Shown: one piece after another, positions 34,621-42,853 of the stretch
Numbering within the stretch: position 1 is the stretch's first letter
Layout: the number at the start of each line of letters is the position of its first letter
DNA from: Allochromatium palmeri
GTDB taxonomy: Bacteria > Pseudomonadota > Gammaproteobacteria > Chromatiales > Chromatiaceae
Assembly (NCBI RefSeq): GCF_009720725.1
Contig: NZ_WNKT01000014.1
Coordinates: 1 to 64,000, forward strand
Direction: 5' to 3'
Length of the DNA: 64,000 nucleotides
Notes under the pieces: generated by a model
Told to the model about the DNA's origin: nothing
What the model saw: the letters and a program-made list of their open reading frames with translations, nothing else
Databases searched by the model: none
Position numbers and translations under genes: made by a program

Positions 34621-35505
34621 ATGGAGAGACCGATGACACCTGAATCGTTAGTTGGCGAAACACAAGACCTGTTTTCTCTACCTGATGTTGTGCGGCGTAT
34701 CAATCAGCTGATTGATGCACCGGATACACGCTCGGCTGATCTGGCTGAGGTCATCCGTTTCGACCCAGGACTATCGGCGCGTTTACTGCGCGTCGTCAAC
34801 AGCGCGCTCTACGCGCGTCCTCAGCCAATCGAAACCGTCACCCAGGCCATTAACCTGATCGGACATCAGGCGTTACGCGATCTGGTCATGGCGACCTGCA
34901 TGGTTGATCTCTTCAAGGGACTGCCACCGGACTGGATCGACATGGATCGATTCTGGTTTCAAGCCGTTGCCTGTGGCATTGGCGCTGGGGACATTGCCTC
35001 GCGAGCCGGTCTGAGCCAATCCGAGCGCTTGTTCATGACCGGTTTGCTCCACAGCTTGGGCCGCCTGATTTTCGTGACTCAGTGTCCAAACGACTATCTG
35101 GATGTGCTGCGACTCATCGAGCAGGAGTCGCTAGAGTCGAGCGTCGCCGAGCAGCGTGTCTTTGGTTTCGATTACACTAGGCTCAGTGCTGAGCTGCTCA
35201 AGGCGTGGGGATTCCCCGAATCGATTTGGATGGCCATTGCCCAGGTCTCCATGCCCGCCCAGGCAACCCAGTATCGCGTTGAAAGCGAGATCCTGCATGT
35301 GGCCATTCTGATCGCCGATCGCTTGATGCTGAACCACGTCGGCGGCACCGTCCCGACGGTCGACCGACTGGCCGAGGAATCGCAGGCACTGGCCGAGTAT
35401 CTATCACTGGATCCGGAGGCATTGGATGAGCTCCCCGATGCGATCGCGCTGCAGGTCATGGACGTCTTCGGCATTTTGATGCCAGAGGCCTCGCTGATTT
35501 TCTGA
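34621..35505 (+). CDS. HDOD domain protein
   Basis: 294 residues, nearly all one HDOD domain: LPDVVRRINQLIDAPDTRSA, VIRFDPGLSARLLRVVNSAL, then INLIGHQALRDLVMATCMVD and FMTGLLHSLGRLIF. The catalytic HD pair of true HD phosphohydrolases is replaced (HSLG), as is usual for HDOD, so a scaffolding or signalling role is expected, with no phosphodiesterase activity. No receiver, EAL or GGDEF domain is fused. ATG 34633 is an alternative start. The upstream neighbour is nudF. Confidence 0.9.
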   Translation: MERPMTPESLVGETQDLFSLPDVVRRINQLIDAPDTRSADLAEVIRFDPGLSARLLRVVNSALYARPQPIETVTQAINLIGHQALRDLVMATCMVDLFKGLPPDWIDMDRFWFQAVACGIGAGDIASRAGLSQSERLFMTGLLHSLGRLIFVTQCPNDYLDVLRLIEQESLESSVAEQRVFGFDYTRLSAELLKAWGFPESIWMAIAQVSMPAQATQYRVESEILHVAILIADRLMLNHVGGTVPTVDRLAEESQALAEYLSLDPEALDELPDAIALQVMDVFGILMPEASLIF

Positions 35506-35605
35506 ATCGTCGCACCAGACGATCGCTTGGCCAGGGCAACGAACGGGATGATTCCCTTTGTGTGGAATTACGTTTTTTGAGAGACAGAGGTTCGACATTC
35601 ACTCA

Positions 35606-36064
35606 ATGACACTCGATAGAGATTCTGGTGAACCGGATTGGGATACCCCGTTGTCCCTGACGATCACGCCCGGTTTGCTCATCCATGCGCTCATGTCCAC
35701 CGCCAGCGCGGTCCATACCGGCTGGAGCAGTTGTATCGACGACACCTTGGTGCTATCCAATCAGATCGCGATGGATGACCAGGCGGGTCACTATGTGCGA
35801 CTCGTCGAACAGGAGTTTGTCGAAGACGACCAGCCGGGCACGGTCTGGCACGACTGGACGCTGGAAATTCGCATCGGTTCGGTACTGACTACGGGGCACT
35901 GGCAGTTTCCGGCCACCTCGCACCCCTCCGAGTGGGACTGGAACACCCGTGAGGCCGAGCGCGCCTTCGAGCGTGCCTGCCTGCTCATCGGGCGGCGCAC
36001 GCGGCGCGGCATTCTGGTCGAGGAACCGGTTCTGGAAGACATCCCGCGCGCGCGCCGTCACTGA
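35606..36064 (+). CDS. conserved-looking hypothetical protein
   Basis: 152 residues from ATG 35606; the frame extends to a TTG at 35558 that lacks a ribosome site. No signal peptide, membrane helix or known motif is seen. It is acidic in the middle (VRLVEQEFVEDDQPGTVWHD) and carries several tryptophans (VWHDWTLEIRIG; SEWDWNTREAERAF), ending in a basic tail RARRH. Composition and codon use look like the neighbours. It precedes the DUF6489 gene by 40 bases and may be co-transcribed. No function can be given. Confidence 0.65.
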   Translation: MTLDRDSGEPDWDTPLSLTITPGLLIHALMSTASAVHTGWSSCIDDTLVLSNQIAMDDQAGHYVRLVEQEFVEDDQPGTVWHDWTLEIRIGSVLTTGHWQFPATSHPSEWDWNTREAERAFERACLLIGRRTRRGILVEEPVLEDIPRARRH

Positions 36065-36104
36065 GCTGGACAGACCGGCTCATCAACCCTGTGGAGAGGT
36101 TCTT

Positions 36105-36362
36105 ATGAAAGTCACAGTCGATGTCGATATTACCCCCGAGGAAATGCGTAAACTCTTTGGCCTCCCGGACGTCGAGGCTTTTCAGCGTCAACTCATGGAT
36201 GACATCCGCGAGCGCATGAACGCCGGTGTCGAGGGCTATGATCCGCTCAAGCTCTTCCAACCCTATATGGCCGGAACCCTGGCGTCCTGGGACTACTTTC
36301 AGAAACTCATGACCAACCTCCCAGCCTCAGGTTCCAAGCCGGATGAGGGCAGCAGCCGATAG
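36105..36362 (+). CDS. DUF6489 family protein
   Basis: 85 residues from ATG 36105, preceded by GGAGAGG. It reads MKVTVDVDITPEEMRKLFGL and continues PDVEAFQRQLMDDIRERMNA, then GYDPLKLFQPYM and a C-terminal part with WDYFQKLMTNL. This resembles DUF6489 and the phasin-associated small proteins in its helical layout. There is no signal peptide. Its stop codon overlaps the next gene's GTG by one base, so the two are translated together. Role unknown. Confidence 0.78.
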   Translation: MKVTVDVDITPEEMRKLFGLPDVEAFQRQLMDDIRERMNAGVEGYDPLKLFQPYMAGTLASWDYFQKLMTNLPASGSKPDEGSSR

Positions 36363-36976
36363 TGTCTCGTGCGGACTGTCCCTGGCTGTTAGCCATGCCG
36401 CTGGTGCTGTCAGTCGGTGTGGCGATCGCGCAGGTGTGTGTCGACTCAGAATCAGCACCGATGCCCGATCCGCGCTATGTCCCGATCCAGAACGGCACCG
36501 TCTACGATCAGCGCACGGGTCTGATGTGGAAACAGTGTCCCGAGGGGGTGGCCGGAATCGGCTGCGCGGTCGGTGAACTGCAGGCGTTCAAGCTGGATGA
36601 GGCGAAGCGCCGGGCGCGTGAATGGCGCTTCGCCGGCTATGCCGACTGGCGTCTGCCGAACCAGGATGAACTGCGATCGCTGCTGCAACGCCGCTGTTAT
36701 GGCGTCGACATCGACAGCGTCACCTTTCCTCGCACACCGGCCGGCCCTTTCTGGACCTCAGATCCGGCGACTTACTACCCGGATAGCGCCTGGACGCTCG
36801 ATTTCGGTCGTGGGCACCTGGGCTATGGCACCACGCGCGATGCCTTCTATGTGCGACTGGTGCGCGATGCCGAAGCCTGCTCACCGGCGCGCCCCGCCAC
36901 CTGTCTACCCTACAGCGAGCGGCGTCTCGAACCCCATGACGGCCCCGTGTTAGCGCCTGAGGACGACGCGGATTAG
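36362..36976 (+). CDS. exported DUF1566 (Lcl C-terminal-like) protein
   Basis: 204 residues from GTG 36362. A signal peptide of about 24 residues (RADCPWLLAMPLVLSVGVA) precedes a DUF1566 domain: VYDQRTGLMWKQCPEGVAG, ARREWRFAGYADWRLPN-type sequence (here AREWRFAGYADWRLPNQDEL) and GPFWTSDPATYY with DAFYVRLVRD. In Legionella the domain occurs in the collagen-like adhesin Lcl and binds sulfated glycans, so the protein may act at the surface. Six cysteines suggest disulphides in the periplasm. It is co-translated with the DUF6489 gene and overlaps the end of purN by three bases. Confidence 0.85.
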   Translation: MSRADCPWLLAMPLVLSVGVAIAQVCVDSESAPMPDPRYVPIQNGTVYDQRTGLMWKQCPEGVAGIGCAVGELQAFKLDEAKRRAREWRFAGYADWRLPNQDELRSLLQRRCYGVDIDSVTFPRTPAGPFWTSDPATYYPDSAWTLDFGRGHLGYGTTRDAFYVRLVRDAEACSPARPATCLPYSERRLEPHDGPVLAPEDDAD

Positions 36977-37644
36977 GCGCGTCCCTGACCGAGACCGATC
37001 CGGCGCGGCTCTGCCAACACCCCGCCATCGAGCACTGGACGTCCATCCTGACTCAGCCGCAACCGGCCCTCGGCGAACCAGCGCACCACGGTTGGATAGA
37101 TGACATGTTCCTGTTTCAGCACCCGGGCGGCCAGCGTGCCCGCGTCGTCTCCGGGCAGCACCGGCACACGCGCCTGAAGGATCACGGGTCCGCCGTCGAG
37201 TTCAGCGGTGACGAAGTGCACGCTGGCGCCATGCTCGACCTCGCCGGCGTCGAGCGCGCGCTGATGGGTATGCAGCCCCTGATATTTGGGCAGCAGCGAG
37301 GGATGGATGTTGAGCATCCGGCCCGGATAGTGCTCGACGAAGGCCGGCGTCAGGATGCGCATGAAGCCGGCCAGCACCACCAGCCCCGGATCATAGCCAT
37401 CGATCAACGCCGACAGGGCCGCATCGAAGCTGGCGCGATCCGGATAGTCGCGGTGATTCAGGATCTCGGCGGGGAGACCATGACGGCGCGCGCGCTCCAA
37501 GCCGAAGGCCCCCGGCTCGTTGCTGATGACAGCGCGAATCTGGAAGGGTGCACCCTGTTCCTGAGCATCGATCAGGGCCTGGAGATTGCTGCCGCTGCCC
37601 GAGACCAGCGCGACGACCGCCAGCGGCACAGGTTTAGACGGCAT
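36973..37644 (-). CDS. purN: phosphoribosylglycinamide formyltransferase
   Basis: 223 residues from ATG 37644 (ATG 37656 or 37659 are alternatives). The N10-formyl-THF-dependent GAR transformylase motifs are present: [57 protein letters not shown] and [20 protein letters not shown] with the catalytic Asn-His, and the loop [18 protein letters not shown] with Asp. It performs the third step of purine synthesis. Its start lies inside the end of purM (11-base overlap), so the two are coupled. Confidence 0.95.
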   Translation of the reverse strand: MPSKPVPLAVVALVSGSGSNLQALIDAQEQGAPFQIRAVISNEPGAFGLERARRHGLPAEILNHRDYPDRASFDAALSALIDGYDPGLVVLAGFMRILTPAFVEHYPGRMLNIHPSLLPKYQGLHTHQRALDAGEVEHGASVHFVTAELDGGPVILQARVPVLPGDDAGTLAARVLKQEHVIYPTVVRWFAEGRLRLSQDGRPVLDGGVLAEPRRIGLGQGRA

Positions 37645-38752
37645 GCGTGCCGCCATCATAGACAACCTGCGGTTCGTCCGTGCTCGACTCGATCTGACCA
37701 ATGAGCCAGGCCGTTTCGCCCTGTGCGCGCAGATGCGCCAAAGCGGCATCAACGGCCTCGGCCGCCACGCATACGACCATCCCGACACCACAGTTGAAGG
37801 TGCGTAGCATCTCGTTCTCGGCGATGCCGCCCTGGGTCTGGAGCCAGTCGAACACCGCCGGACGGGTCCAGGAGTCGAGATCGATACGCGCCTGGGTGCC
37901 GGCCGGCAGCACGCGCGGCAGGTTCTCGGTCAGGCCGCCGCCGGTGATGTGCGCCAGCGCATGGACGCGCTGCGCGCCGATCAGCGACAGGACCGAGCGC
38001 ACATAGATGCGCGTCGGCGCCAGCAGCGCCGCGCCCAGCGTCGTCTCGCCCAGGGGCTGGCCGAGATCCGCGCCGCTGGTCTCGATGACCTTGCGGATCA
38101 GCGAATAGCCATTCGAGTGCGGCCCGGAGGCGGCGAGCGCGATCAGACGATCGCCCGGCGCAACCCGCGAGGGTTGGATGATGGCGTCCTTCTCAACGAT
38201 ACCGACACAGAATCCGGCCAGATCATAGTCACCCGCGCCATAGAGGCCCGGCATCTCGGCTGTTTCGCCGCCGGTCAGGGCGCAGCCGGCCAGCTCACAG
38301 CCACGCGCGATGCCGCTGACGACAGCCGCCGCGACCTCGACGTCCAGGTGTGCGGTGGCATAGTAGTCGAGGAAGAACAGCGGTTCAGCGCCGCTGACCA
38401 GGATGTCGTTGACGCACATGGCCACCAGATCGATGCCGATGGTGTCGTGACGCTCCAGCTCGATGGCGAGCTTGAGTTTGGTGCCCACGCCATCGGTTCC
38501 CGAGACGAGCACCGGGTGACGGAAGCGCTCCAGCGGCAGTTCGAACAGCGCCCCGAACCCGCCCAGACCATCGAGTACACCGGGGCGGCGCGTGGCGGCG
38601 GCCAGCGGTTTGATGCGCTCAACGAGTCGGGCGCCGGCGTCGATATCGACACCAGCCGAGCGATAACTGAGGGCGGTGGATGGGGGGGTTGAATCCTGCG
38701 GCACGCGGTGGCTCCAGTCTGACGAATCGAGGTGCGATAGTATACTCGCCAT
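37634..38752 (-). CDS. purM: phosphoribosylformylglycinamidine cyclo-ligase (AIR synthetase)
   Basis: 372 residues. The start at ATG 38752 gives about 25 residues more than E. coli PurM; the shared part begins [20 protein letters not shown]. Motifs: [74 protein letters not shown], and [16 protein letters not shown]. It closes the imidazole ring to AIR. Upstream, the IscB element begins only 38 bases before this start, so the native promoter may be displaced; a TTGACA on the minus strand lies exactly at that junction (38790-38785). Confidence 0.95.
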   Translation of the reverse strand: MASILSHLDSSDWSHRVPQDSTPPSTALSYRSAGVDIDAGARLVERIKPLAAATRRPGVLDGLGGFGALFELPLERFRHPVLVSGTDGVGTKLKLAIELERHDTIGIDLVAMCVNDILVSGAEPLFFLDYYATAHLDVEVAAAVVSGIARGCELAGCALTGGETAEMPGLYGAGDYDLAGFCVGIVEKDAIIQPSRVAPGDRLIALAASGPHSNGYSLIRKVIETSGADLGQPLGETTLGAALLAPTRIYVRSVLSLIGAQRVHALAHITGGGLTENLPRVLPAGTQARIDLDSWTRPAVFDWLQTQGGIAENEMLRTFNCGVGMVVCVAAEAVDAALAHLRAQGETAWLIGQIESSTDEPQVVYDGGTHAV

Positions 38753-38790
38753 CTCTTGTCAGTGCGTTCGATAGGCGTAGGCGCTGTCAA

Positions 38791-39064
38791 CTACCCCGGC
38801 CTGAAGGCCGGAGCTTGAAAGAGCTGGGTTGACCAGGGACAGCGGTGAAAATCCGCTCCGTTTGCAACAGGTCGTCAAGACCCACTCCGGGATGCTTCCT
38901 CAGTCCCGGACCCTGGAAGGTTAGGATCATGCAGGCGCAAGGTAAAACGCCGAAGGTTCTGATCGCCGCCGCGCGGCGGGAGCCGGTTGCAGACATTCCC
39001 GAGGGGAGCGAGCCGTCAGGCTCCGTCACCAGGCCCGTAAGGGCAGAGGTTTTGGAACAGACCG
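38791..39064 (+). ncRNA. omegaRNA (HEARO-type) guide RNA scaffold for IscB
   Basis: About 270 bases of non-coding DNA between the element's left end and the iscB start, rich in stems: CCGGCC/GGCCGG (38796-38811), AGCGG/CCGCT (about 38839-38857), GAGCC/GGCTC (about 39009-39022) and CCCGTAAGGG (about 39034-39043), with CGCCGCGCGGCG (about 38967-38978). A structured RNA directly upstream of an IscB gene is the known HEARO/omegaRNA arrangement, and the RNA normally ends near the ORF start. Its guide is expected 5' of the scaffold, that is, from the flank left of 38791. Boundaries are inferred from structure and from the element end. Confidence 0.75.
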
Positions 39065-40414
39065 ATGGCTGTATTCGTACTCGACAGACAGAAGACGCCA
39101 CTGATGCCGTGCACGGAGAAACGCGCGCGGCTGTTACTGGAGCGCGGGCGGGCGGTGGTGGTGCGTCTGGCCCCCTTCACCATTCGCCTGAAGGATCGGA
39201 TCGGCGGAGCGATTCAACCGCTGCGCCTGAAGCTCGATCCGGGCAGCCGTGTCACCGGCCTAGCGCTGGTGCGCGAATCCGAAGCCCGCGATCCTGAAAC
39301 GGGCCTGGTCGAGCGCCTTGAGCATGGATTATGGTTCGGGGAACTGGCGCATCGCGGTCAGGTGATCCGGGAGGCGCTGACGCTTCGGTGTCAGTACCGG
39401 CGCGCGCGGCGCGCTCGCAAGACCCGCTACCGGGCCCCGCGTTTTTTGAATCGCACCCGCCGCGCAGGCTGGTTGCCGCCGTCGTTGCAGCATCGGCTCG
39501 ACACCACCCTCAACTGGGTGCAGCGGTTGCGGCGGCTCGCCCCGATCACCGCCCTCAGTCAGGAATTGGTGCGTTTCGATACCCAGGCGCTCCAGAGCCC
39601 GGAGATCAGCGGGGTCGAATACCAGCACGGCGAACTCGCGGGCTACGAAGTGCGTGAATACCTGCTGGAGAAGTGGCACCGGACCTGTGCGTATTGTGGC
39701 GCGACGCACGTGCCGCTGGAGATCGAGCACATCGTGCCGCGCGCGCGGGGCGGCTCGGATCGGGTCTCGAACCTGACGCTCGCCTGCCGGCCCTGCAATG
39801 AACGCAAGAGCCACCGACCCATCGAGGACTTTCTGCAACGCCAACCGGCGCTCCTGCACCAGATCCAGGCCCAAGCCCAAGCGCCGCTCAAAGACGCCGC
39901 CGCCGTCAATGCCACGCGCTGGGCACTGTTGAATGCGCTCAAGACCACGGGCCTACCGGTCGAGACCGGCTCGGGCGGGCGCACCAAGTTCAATCGCACG
40001 CGCCTGAACCTCCCCAAAACCCATGCCCTCGATGCCGCCTGTGTCGGCGCCGTCGATCAGGTGCGCGACTGGAATCGCCCGGTCCTGGCCATCCGTGCCA
40101 CCGGACGCGGGGCCTACAGCCGCACGCGCACGTTCAACAACGGCTTCCCGCGCGGCTATCTCATCCGCCACAAGCGCGTCCACGGCTTCCAGACCGGCGA
40201 TTGGGTCCGCGCCGAGGTACCCAAGGGCAAGAAAGCCGGCGTGCATGTCGGGCGCGTCGCGGTGCGCCGAACCGGATCGTTCAACATCCAGGCTCAGGCC
40301 GGAACCGTTCAGGGGATTTCCTACCGCCATTGCCGCCTCCTGCAACGCGCCGACGGCTATGGTTATTCATTCCAACTTAAACCAGAAATGGAGGCAGCGA
40401 GACGGGCCGCCTAA
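39065..40414 (+). CDS. iscB: RNA-guided endonuclease IscB (RRXRR, RuvC, HNH)
   Basis: 449 residues, within the usual 400-500. Order: N-terminal RRXRR/PLMP domain (MAVFVLDRQKTPLMPCTEKR, ARLLLERGRAVVVR); RuvC-I with catalytic Asp in LKLDPGSRVTGLAL; an arginine-rich bridge helix (CQYRRARRARKTRYRAPRF); RuvC-II with Glu in ISGVEYQHGELAGYEV; HNH domain with CAYCGATHVPLEIEHIVPRA and zinc ligands CRPCNERKSH; RuvC-III with KTHALDAACVG; then a C-terminal target-binding part (RGYLIRHKRVHGFQTGDWVR). Every catalytic residue I can place is present, so it looks active. IscB is the ancestor of Cas9 and nicks or cuts DNA matching the omegaRNA guide. Neighbours are host housekeeping genes. Confidence 0.95.
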   Translation: MAVFVLDRQKTPLMPCTEKRARLLLERGRAVVVRLAPFTIRLKDRIGGAIQPLRLKLDPGSRVTGLALVRESEARDPETGLVERLEHGLWFGELAHRGQVIREALTLRCQYRRARRARKTRYRAPRFLNRTRRAGWLPPSLQHRLDTTLNWVQRLRRLAPITALSQELVRFDTQALQSPEISGVEYQHGELAGYEVREYLLEKWHRTCAYCGATHVPLEIEHIVPRARGGSDRVSNLTLACRPCNERKSHRPIEDFLQRQPALLHQIQAQAQAPLKDAAAVNATRWALLNALKTTGLPVETGSGGRTKFNRTRLNLPKTHALDAACVGAVDQVRDWNRPVLAIRATGRGAYSRTRTFNNGFPRGYLIRHKRVHGFQTGDWVRAEVPKGKKAGVHVGRVAVRRTGSFNIQAQAGTVQGISYRHCRLLQRADGYGYSFQLKPEMEAARRAA

Positions 40415-40478
40415 CCGCGCTTGGCGCGGTGCGCTATCCCTCCCCGCCCTGAAGGACGGGGTTTCTCGCGCAAGACTG

Positions 40479-41045
40479 ATGAGTCTCGTAAAGCCCAGTG
40501 ATATTCCCAACATCATCAGCGTGATGCGATTGATCACCGTGATTCCGGTGGTCTACCTGCTCGTGGTCGATGAATTCGGCTGGGCCTTGCTGCTGTTCGT
40601 GGCCGCCGGGCTCTCGGACGGACTCGATGGCTTTCTGGCCAAGCACTATGGCTGGCAGAGCCGACTCGGCGGTCTGCTCGACCCGCTGGCCGACAAGACG
40701 CTGCTCGTGTGCTGCTTCCTGGTGCTCGGAACGCATGGGCTCATTCCATTGTGGCTGGCGCTGGCGGTGATCTTCCGCGATATGATCATCGTCAGCGGCG
40801 CGTTGCTCTACAACTATCGGGTCGCCGAGGTCGAGGCTGCACCGATTTTCATGAGCAAGGTCAACACGGCCATGCAGATCGTCCTCGTGGTCGCCGTCAT
40901 TCTCGATGCCGGACTCATGGCGCTGCCCGAGGCGCTGATCGAGACGCTGATCTGGGTCTGTCTGGCCACGGTGGTGGTCAGTGGCGCGCAATATGTTTGG
41001 ATCTGGAGCCGTAAGGCGATCGCCAACGGCGAAACGCCGGACTGA
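40479..41045 (+). CDS. CDP-alcohol phosphatidyltransferase (PgsA-like)
   Basis: 188 residues from ATG 40479. The CDP-OH-P signature DGx2ARx8Gx3Dx3D appears as SDGLDGFLAKHYGWQSRLGG followed by LLDPLADKT, with Lys in place of the usual Arg. About five transmembrane helices follow, and the start MSLVKPSDIPNIISVMRLIT fits. Substrate is probably glycerol-3-phosphate or a similar alcohol, but the subfamily that sits between purM and hda is not always PgsA, so no symbol is given. The IS right end lies within about ten bases of the start codon and no good ribosome site is visible, so expression may have been altered. Confidence 0.88.
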   Translation: MSLVKPSDIPNIISVMRLITVIPVVYLLVVDEFGWALLLFVAAGLSDGLDGFLAKHYGWQSRLGGLLDPLADKTLLVCCFLVLGTHGLIPLWLALAVIFRDMIIVSGALLYNYRVAEVEAAPIFMSKVNTAMQIVLVVAVILDAGLMALPEALIETLIWVCLATVVVSGAQYVWIWSRKAIANGETPD

Positions 41046-41047
41046 AC

Positions 41048-41761
41048 TCAGTCCGCAGGCTCCGAGTTCAGCATGGCACGACGCACCAGTGGAATGCTCG
41101 GCTGGCGCTGTTCGCGCAGACTGAGACTGTCGAGACGCCCCAGCAATTCGAGCAGCGACGCCGGATCGCGCGCGTGATGGCTCATGATGAAGCGCACCAG
41201 ATCCGGCGTCAGACGCAGTCCGCGTTCATGCGCCGCCTCCACCAGCAGACGTTCGCAGTCCAGATCGGAGAGTGGCAGCAACCGATAACGTGGTCCCCAC
41301 TGTAAACGTGAGGCCAGATCGGGAAGGCTCAGCGGTAGGGTATCGGGGGCGGCGTTTGCGGCCGCGAGCAGCGCGCGTCCCTGTTCGCGCAAACGGTTGA
41401 ACAGATCGAAGAGCGCGCGCTCCCACCGTGGATCTCCGGCGATGCACTGGAGATCGTCGATCGCGACCAGATCCAGGCGCTCCAGATCCTCAAGCATCGC
41501 TGGATCGAGCTCCGCCATCCCCAGCGGTACGAAATGCGCTTGACGCCCGGCGCTCACCACGGCTTGACAGCTGGCTTGCAGCAGATGCGTCTTGCCCGTG
41601 CCGCTGGCCCCGAGCAGCAGCAGATAGGGCTCGCCATCCCCGGCGACCATCGCCGAGACAGCGGCGAGCGCCTCGGCGTTCGGTCCCGGCAGATAGGCGG
41701 CCAGTGTCGGCTCTGGACGCCGTTCCAGCGGCAGATGGAGCTGTGGGGTCGGGCCGCTCAA
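41048..41761 (-). CDS. hda: DnaA regulatory inactivator Hda
   Basis: 237 residues starting at TTG 41761 (GAGG ten bases upstream). The N-terminal clamp-binding motif is in TPQLHLPLERRPEPTL (QLHLPL, fitting the beta-clamp QL[SP]LPL consensus). AAA+ parts follow: P-loop LLLLGASGTGKTHLLQASCQ, Walker B LVAIDDLQCIAGDPRWERAL, and the sensor regions RLQWGPRYRLLPLSD. Hda with the sliding clamp stimulates ATP hydrolysis by DnaA after initiation. It is convergent with the phosphatidyltransferase gene, with two bases between stop codons. Confidence 0.95.
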   Translation of the reverse strand: MSGPTPQLHLPLERRPEPTLAAYLPGPNAEALAAVSAMVAGDGEPYLLLLGASGTGKTHLLQASCQAVVSAGRQAHFVPLGMAELDPAMLEDLERLDLVAIDDLQCIAGDPRWERALFDLFNRLREQGRALLAAANAAPDTLPLSLPDLASRLQWGPRYRLLPLSDLDCERLLVEAAHERGLRLTPDLVRFIMSHHARDPASLLELLGRLDSLSLREQRQPSIPLVRRAMLNSEPAD

Positions 41762-41780
41762 GTCGAGCCTCGCGCGAGCG

Positions 41781-42398
<618 letters not shown>

Positions 42399-42547
42399 CT
42401 AAAGACCCGATGATTTAATCACTCAAACCGGCGCGCGCCAATCGCTATCCTTGATCCAGGGTGTCGATCTGGCGAGAATCGGCCATCATCGCGCGGACAA
42501 AAACGGTCGCGATGCGCCTGACAACAAAAATGAGGAGGATTCGAACA

Positions 42548-42838
42548 ATGGATGAGCCGCAGGAGCAACACAGGGTTTGTTATCGCTGTCTGGTCGGCGG
42601 GCATGTTCAGGGCGTCTTTTTTCGTGCCTCGACACGCGAGCAGGCGATGCGACTGGGTGTGACCGGCTATGCACGCAATCTGAACGATGGGCGTGTCGAG
42701 GTGCTGGCATGCGGCGAAGCGGCGGCTGTGGCGCAGCTTCGCGACTGGCTCAGGAGCGGGCCGGCCATGGCGCAGGTGACGGGCGTGGCCTGCGAGCCGC
42801 TGAATTATCGAGGTCAGCCCGGATTCGTCATCGACTGA
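42548..42838 (+). CDS. acyP: acylphosphatase
   Basis: 96 residues from ATG 42548, preceded by GAGGAGG at a wide spacing. The signature is complete: RCLVGGHVQGVFFRASTREQ with the phosphate-loop Arg, then GVTGYARNLNDGRVEVLACG with the catalytic Asn. Acylphosphatases hydrolyse carboxyl-phosphate bonds such as acetyl phosphate and 1,3-bisphosphoglycerate. The gene stands alone, divergent from wrbA and convergent with the cpdA-like gene (15 bases between). Confidence 0.93.
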   Translation: MDEPQEQHRVCYRCLVGGHVQGVFFRASTREQAMRLGVTGYARNLNDGRVEVLACGEAAAVAQLRDWLRSGPAMAQVTGVACEPLNYRGQPGFVID

Positions 42839-42853
42839 GGCCGGACGCTGAAT

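Larger units (their letters stand above)
38791..40472 (+). mobile_element. IS200/IS605-like element carrying IscB, no tnpA
   Basis: The left end has CTACCCCGG and a perfect hairpin CCGGCC-TGAA-GGCCGG (38796-38811); the right end has a matching hairpin with the same TGAA loop, CCCCGCCC-TGAA-GGACGGGG (40442-40461, one mismatch), followed by TTTCTCGCGCAAG. Subterminal imperfect hairpins are the ends recognised by Y1 HUH transposases. A further hairpin ACCGCGC-TTG-GCGCGGT follows the iscB stop (40414-40430). No Y1 transposase gene is inside, so movement would need TnpA from elsewhere. Exact end bases are not certain. It separates purM from a CDP-alcohol phosphatidyltransferase gene. Confidence 0.82.
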
